Below are positions 59,938-64,000 of a stretch of DNA of 64,000 bases, piece after piece. How positions within the stretch are numbered: the first letter of the stretch is position 1; every line of letters begins with the position of its first letter. The translations under genes and the position numbers were made by a program. The notes beneath the pieces are model-generated. The model saw nothing but the letters and a program-made list of their open reading frames with translations, had not been told where the DNA came from and searched no databases. Origin of the DNA: Rhodanobacteraceae bacterium (lineage in GTDB: Bacteria; Pseudomonadota; Gammaproteobacteria; Xanthomonadales; Rhodanobacteraceae); the NCBI GenBank assembly GCA_030123585.1, contig CP126120.1, positions 2,605,001 through 2,669,000 on the forward strand, written 5' to 3'.

Positions 59938-60774
59938 CGAGCCGCCGAAGTTGTACACCAGGTTGGTGGTGAACAGGCTGTCGAGGTGCTTGGTGCTCGG
60001 CACGATGTTGGAGTTGTAGCGGTTTTCGTAGGCGATCTTGAGCGCCAGCGTCTTGGTCATCGCCACCGCGACGCCGATGTCGTTCTGGTAATACTTGTTC
60101 TGGCTGCCGACTTCGGCGAGGAAGGTTTCCTGCAAGCTGGCGCTGTCGGTCAGTGCGAGCTTGTAGTTGACCAGGCCGCGGCCGATTGCCTCGTCCTCCA
60201 CCGGCGGCTTCACCACTGTGCTCACGGGCGGCGTGACGGTGGTGTCGACCACGGTGTAGGTCTGCGGCTGGTAGCGCTTGTAACCCGGACCGGCTTCGAA
60301 CGACAGTTCCTGACGGGCATCTTTCATCAGGATGTAGCCGAAACCGATGGACGCGACCTGCTGCCAGCGATTGGGCGCGAAATCGTCATGGTCGTAGCGC
60401 GCGGCGCCGACCACGTAGGCGCGCGGGTCGAACTTGTAGCCGATCGAGCCACCCACGTCGAAATGGTTGGCGGTGGTTTCGTAGCTGGTGGCTTCGCCCG
60501 TGACGGTGCCGTTCACCACGACCGGCACCTTGACGTTGCTCTTGGCGCGGTTGGCGTCGAGGAAGAACGCGTCCTTCCAGGTGTCGTCTTCGAAGCCGAG
60601 CTTGAACTTGGCATCCATGTTCAGCGACTTGGTGTTGCCGGTGGCGTTGGCGAGGCCGAATTCGCCGCTGCCGCTCCAGCCGGAATTCGAGCCGGCGGGC
60701 GCGTCGGCCAAGGCAAGAACGGGCAGGCACACGACGGAAATCGCCGCGAGCGCGGCGATGCGGGAGAATTTCAT
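59932..60774 (-). CDS. DUF481-family outer-membrane beta-barrel protein
   Basis: A 280-residue protein with a signal peptide (KFSRIAALAAISVVCLPVLA, cleavage near ALADA). GSGEFGLANATGNTKSLNMD is the DUF481 ('salt-induced outer membrane protein') hallmark; alternating hydrophobic strands run to the end, and the last residues YNFGGSR are barrel-like. Role unknown. AAGGAGTTGCAG precedes the ATG. Confidence 0.88.
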   Translation of the reverse strand: MKFSRIAALAAISVVCLPVLALADAPAGSNSGWSGSGEFGLANATGNTKSLNMDAKFKLGFEDDTWKDAFFLDANRAKSNVKVPVVVNGTVTGEATSYETTANHFDVGGSIGYKFDPRAYVVGAARYDHDDFAPNRWQQVASIGFGYILMKDARQELSFEAGPGYKRYQPQTYTVVDTTVTPPVSTVVKPPVEDEAIGRGLVNYKLALTDSASLQETFLAEVGSQNKYYQNDIGVAVAMTKTLALKIAYENRYNSNIVPSTKHLDSLFTTNLVYNFGGSR

Positions 60775-60877
60775 CTGCAACTCCTTGATTCGTCCAGCGA
60801 AAGGGTGCAAGGCTGCTGGCCTCGCACTGAATGAGCGTTAAATTTCCGTGACGAAGGTGGGGCCGACGGTCGGCCTT

Positions 60878-61816
60878 TCAACCCCGCCGCGCGGGAAAGA
60901 ACGCTGCCACCGCGTGGCGCGCCTCGGCGAAGAACAGCCAGCGCTCGATGAACAGGCCCGCGACGCAGGCGATCGCCACGATCGGGGCGATCCAGGGCGT
61001 GCGGACGAACATGGCGATCACGAGCCCCAAGATGGGCAGGGCGGCGAACAGCATGAGCGCGCTTCGACGCAGGCGCGCCGCGTGTTTGCGCGCCAACACG
61101 AAGGCCATTTCGCGGGTGAGGTAGCTTTCCTCGGTGGCCGGTCCCTCGAACGCGCGGACCATGCCGAGCGTTTCCAGCCCCGTCGCGTGGCCCGCGGTGT
61201 TCGCGGGTTGCGCATCGATCCCGCGCCAGTAATCGACCTTGACGATCGCCGCGATCACCGCCAGCGCCAGCAACGCCAGTGGAAACGCCGCGCCGCTCGC
61301 GCTGTTCGATGTGAAGAGCAGCCACGACCACAGCCACAATCCGCCCGACAGCAGCGCGAACAGGAAATACAACGGCAACACCTGCGGTGCGCGCCACGCG
61401 CGGATGGTTTTCAAGGAACGGTAGATGTTGGCGGTGCAGAAAATCGTGGCGAGCGCGCACAGCGCCAGCAGCGCCCCCGCGACGCGAATGCTTGCGCCGG
61501 TGTCGCGGGCCATTGCGAGCCACGCCAGCGCCAGCATCGGCATGTACGTGACCAGCGAGGCGATGCCTTCGCGCGACAGCCACGAACTCTTCCATTGCGT
61601 CAGCGCGCGCCACGCGCGTTCCGGCCTGCCCAGATGCGAAGTCGATGCGAGCAGGCCCGCCGTCACCAGCGCGAATCCGAACACGAGCGGCGCCAGCACA
61701 TCCGTGCCCGCGTGTGGATACACGCCCGCGGCCAGTGCGGCGCCGAGCCAGCACCACAACCCGTAACCCGCACCGGAGAGCACCGTGAAGAAGATCACCG
61801 AGAGCGCGGGCTTCAT
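60878..61816 (-). CDS. DmsC/SoeC-type membrane anchor subunit
   Basis: A 312-residue protein with eight or nine membrane helices, like DmsC or SoeC. SVIFFTVLSGAGYGLWCWLG starts it; SHLGRPERAWRALTQWKSSWLSREG (part) is typical of the quinol-binding anchor. It overlaps the 3' end of the Fe-S subunit gene by four bases. It passes electrons between quinone and the Fe-S subunit. Confidence 0.88.
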   Translation of the reverse strand: MKPALSVIFFTVLSGAGYGLWCWLGAALAAGVYPHAGTDVLAPLVFGFALVTAGLLASTSHLGRPERAWRALTQWKSSWLSREGIASLVTYMPMLALAWLAMARDTGASIRVAGALLALCALATIFCTANIYRSLKTIRAWRAPQVLPLYFLFALLSGGLWLWSWLLFTSNSASGAAFPLALLALAVIAAIVKVDYWRGIDAQPANTAGHATGLETLGMVRAFEGPATEESYLTREMAFVLARKHAARLRRSALMLFAALPILGLVIAMFVRTPWIAPIVAIACVAGLFIERWLFFAEARHAVAAFFPARRG

Positions 61817-62781
61817 CGCGACAGCGCCTTGTCCAGCCAGCGCAGCAGCGGCGGAAGATGCGAAGCGTCGAGGGTTTCCTTGTCGGATTCCACCGGCGTC
61901 GTGGCGTGCGAACCGTCGCGGCGCGGACGCGGCGGAAGATAGCGATTGACCGGCTGGTAGCCGAACTCCGGCATCAATGCGAAACCGCCGCGCTCCTTCA
62001 CCACCTGCGAGACTTCCGAATCGGGATCGCCGAGATCGCCGAACATCCGCGCGCGGGTCGGGCACGCGAGCACGCACGCGGGCTGGCGGTCGCGCTCGTC
62101 CAGCGTTTCGTTGTAGATGCGATCCACGCACAGCGTGCACTTCTGCATCGTGCCGCGCTTGCTGTCCTTGCGATTCATGTCGGACGTTGCCTTCTTCGGA
62201 TGCGGCAGCGCGATCTCGCGCGCGCCGTAGGGGCACGCCCACGCGCACAGCTGGCAGCCGATGCACTTGTCCTCGTCCACCAGCACGATGCCGTCCTCGG
62301 CGCGCTTGTAGCTGGCGCCGGTCGGGCACACCGTCACGCAATCCGGCGTCTCGCAGTGCAGGCACGAGCGCGGGAAGTGCACCATCTGGGGGACTCGGAA
62401 CTCGGGACTCGGGACTCGGCAAGAAGAGTCCTCGGTCAGGTCGCTCTTCTTTGTGTCACCGGCTTGCACGTGCGCGACATCGAAATCAGGTTGCGGCATC
62501 GCGTGTTGCACGAGTCCCGAGTCCCGAGTCCCGAGTCCCGTTATTTCGTAGCCATGCACCCGGTTGAACCAGACACCCGACGGTTCGGCGCCATACGGAT
62601 CGTCGTCCGCCAGCGTTCCGAAATCGCCGCCGTCGTTCCATTCCTTGCACGCGACCGCGCAGGCATGGCAGCCGACGCAGATGTCGAGGTCGATCACCAG
62701 TCCGAGCTTTTTCTTCGCTGGCGCGGGCAGGCTAGTCATTGTCATTGAGGCAGCCGTGCCGACCCACGTTTCGACGTACAT
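61813..62781 (-). CDS. DmsB/SoeB-type four-cluster Fe-S electron-transfer subunit with internal insertion
   Basis: A 322-residue ferredoxin-like subunit. Four Cys groups are present: CVGCHACAVACKEWN, CLHCETPDCVTVCP, CIGCQLCAWACP and CTLCVDR...CVLACP, for four [4Fe-4S] clusters. About 45 residues between VHGYEI and PQMVHFPRSC are foreign: they are encoded by inverted GGGACTC repeats at 62388-62540 and give repeating RDSGL/RVPSP residues. ATG at 62781 has GGAAAAG upstream; 62745 is an alternative. No catalytic molybdenum subunit gene is next to it. Confidence 0.88.
   Translation of the reverse strand: MYVETWVGTAASMTMTSLPAPAKKKLGLVIDLDICVGCHACAVACKEWNDGGDFGTLADDDPYGAEPSGVWFNRVHGYEITGLGTRDSGLVQHAMPQPDFDVAHVQAGDTKKSDLTEDSSCRVPSPEFRVPQMVHFPRSCLHCETPDCVTVCPTGASYKRAEDGIVLVDEDKCIGCQLCAWACPYGAREIALPHPKKATSDMNRKDSKRGTMQKCTLCVDRIYNETLDERDRQPACVLACPTRARMFGDLGDPDSEVSQVVKERGGFALMPEFGYQPVNRYLPPRPRRDGSHATTPVESDKETLDASHLPPLLRWLDKALSR
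62388..62540. repeat. Inverted GGGACTC heptad arrays inside the Fe-S subunit gene
   Basis: The left arm (62388-62420) has about four GGGACTC-type units; the right arm (62511-62540) has about four GAGTCCC units, the reverse complement. About 90 bases separate the arms. The whole stretch is in frame with no stop codon. Confidence 0.85.
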
Positions 62782-62848
62782 GTCTTTTCCGCGCCGTGGG
62801 ACGGCGCGGACAAGACGGGAATGTCGATTCAAAACCGAGCACGATCGA

Positions 62849-64000
62849 TCAAAACGGCCAGATCTTCGGAATGAGATACATCGACAGCGCGCAGAACAAC
62901 AGGATCAGCGGCACGCCCATCTTGGTGAAATCGAGGAAGCGGTAGCCGCCAGCGTAGTACACCATCGTGTTGGTCGGATATCCGACCGGCGTCGCGAACG
63001 AGGTCGCGGCGGCGAACGCGACCGCCACCACGAACGGACGCGGGTCGGCATGCACGGCGTGCGCGACGCTGACCGCGATCCCGACCATCAGCACCACCGA
63101 CGGGTTGTGTCCCATCAGTTCGGTGAGCAGCGCGGTGAGCAGGTACACCATCAGCAGGGCGGCCAGTGGGCCGTGGTTGCCGACGAGTTCCAGGGCGCCT
63201 TGCACCACCACGTTGGCGAGCCCGGTTTGTTCGATCGCGATGCCGAGCGGCAGGATCGCGCCGAGCAGGACGATGATCTTCCAGTCCATGCCCTGGTACA
63301 CGTCCTTGCGCCCGAAGCAGCGCGTCAGTGCCATCGCGGCGACGCCGCAGATCGCGGCGATCGGGATCGGCAGCCAGTGCAGCGCGGACACCACCACCAC
63401 CGCGGCCATGATCCCGGTGGCCACGAACGCCTTGTAGCGCGGACGGCGCGCATCGTCGCGCTCGTTCAGCACCACGAAACGGTCGTCGCGGCGCAGGCGG
63501 CTCACCGCGTCGGCGGGCAGCAGCATCATCAGCACGTCGCCGGTCTGGAAGGCGACGTCGCGGATCTTGTCGCGCAGCAGGTGCCCGCGGCGGTGGATGC
63601 CGAGCACGGTGGCGCCGTAACCGGGCAACAGGTCGAGGTCGCGCAGGGTGCGGTCCTCGGCCAGGCTGGCCGGCGCGATCATCGCCTCCACCAGCACGTT
63701 GGCCTTGTCGGTGTCCTCGACGTGGGTGAATTCGGGATTGATCTCCAGCCCCGCGTGCTTGCGGAAATCCTCCAGCTTGTCCCATTCGCCGCGCACCAGC
63801 AGCACGTCGCCGGACGAGAGCTTCTGGGTGCGCGGCGACCACATGTGCTCGTCGCCGCGCAGCAGTTCCAGCGGATACACGCCGCGGTCGCCGAGCCTGG
63901 CCTCGGCGATGGTCTGGCCGACCAGCGGCGAATCCGACATCACCTTGAGTTCGGTGACGTATTTGCCGACCTCGGCCGGGCCCGATATTTCGTTGTCCAG
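62849..64000 (-). CDS. SLC13-type permease with RCK-C (TrkA-C) domains, N-terminus beyond window
   Basis: 384 codons are visible; the beginning is off the right edge. Two TrkA-C-type domains come first (about the first 175 visible residues: GVYPLELLRGDEHMWSP, SSGDVLLVRGEWDKLEDF, DRTLRDLDLLPGYGATVLGI). The second membrane half of a DASS/SLC13 transporter follows (LMGHNPSVVLMVGIAVSVAH, ATSFATPVGYPTNTMVYYAG). Relatives carry sulfate, dicarboxylates or other anions with sodium. Sulfur-compound transport would fit the SoeBC-like neighbours, but this is inference. Confidence 0.87.
   Translation of the reverse strand: MDNEISGPAEVGKYVTELKVMSDSPLVGQTIAEARLGDRGVYPLELLRGDEHMWSPRTQKLSSGDVLLVRGEWDKLEDFRKHAGLEINPEFTHVEDTDKANVLVEAMIAPASLAEDRTLRDLDLLPGYGATVLGIHRRGHLLRDKIRDVAFQTGDVLMMLLPADAVSRLRRDDRFVVLNERDDARRPRYKAFVATGIMAAVVVVSALHWLPIPIAAICGVAAMALTRCFGRKDVYQGMDWKIIVLLGAILPLGIAIEQTGLANVVVQGALELVGNHGPLAALLMVYLLTALLTELMGHNPSVVLMVGIAVSVAHAVHADPRPFVVAVAFAAATSFATPVGYPTNTMVYYAGGYRFLDFTKMGVPLILLFCALSMYLIPKIWPF

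Noticed and set aside
62388..62540. Heptad repeats considered as a sign of a pseudogene
   Set aside because: The reading frame is uninterrupted, and all four Cys clusters and the downstream overlap with the anchor gene are intact.

Overview
The window is GC-rich chromosomal DNA, most likely from a gammaproteobacterium of the order Xanthomonadales (Lysobacterales). The reasons are the codon use, the dispersed palindromic repeats, the order fmt-def/LysM-dprA-topA-tsaC, and a nitrile-hydratase-leader-like RiPP precursor of a type I associate with that order. I cannot name a genus. I found no rRNA, tRNA, phage, insertion sequence or CRISPR array.

Layout. 1-9.2 kb: housekeeping and signalling genes (a lipid A acyltransferase cut by the window edge, Rep helicase, ArfB, a PlsC-like acyltransferase, a cNMP-binding/GGDEF protein and a class III cyclase fused to TPRs). 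9.25-10.8 kb: a small divergent locus, a leader-like precursor peptide facing a SagB-like dehydrogenase, which is a candidate RiPP system. 11-23 kb: phenylalanine hydroxylase, acyltransferase/hydrolase, TPR proteins, a PQQ-type sugar dehydrogenase, a YqjD/YqjE/YqjK-like trio, an AI-2E-family transporter, an aspartyl hydroxylase and UppP.

23.2-33.7 kb is the most striking region: a complete chromosomal integron. A minus-strand integron integrase lies next to an attI-like site and a candidate Pc promoter. Downstream are 19 cassettes, each closed by a 60-77 bp attC site of one family. Most cassettes carry one short plus-strand gene of unknown function, often secreted or membrane-bound. Two cassettes carry BrnT/BrnA toxin-antitoxin pairs in opposite orientations, and one has no convincing gene. 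The cassettes are visibly less GC-rich than the flanks. The last few attC sites have altered or decayed cores.

33.7-45 kb is a glycan assembly locus: two ArnT-like GT39 transferases, two tandem GT9 (heptosyltransferase-like) genes, a GT2 gene, gmd and rmd for GDP-D-rhamnose, and two tandem GT4-like genes. 45-56 kb is a conserved translation/DNA block (rsmB, fmt, def; divergent LysM protein, dprA, topA, tsaC) followed by an AMP-ligase and purD. 56-64 kb holds a VapBC pair, an LplT-like transporter, a secreted protein, hemC, a DUF481 outer-membrane protein, the electron-transfer and membrane-anchor subunits of a DmsBC/SoeBC-type oxidoreductase without a catalytic subunit, and an SLC13-type permease cut by the right edge.

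Several repeat families lie between genes. One, of about 140 bp in four copies, supplies stop codons and last residues to neighbouring genes. Another, in two copies, has a hairpin whose two arms have changed together.
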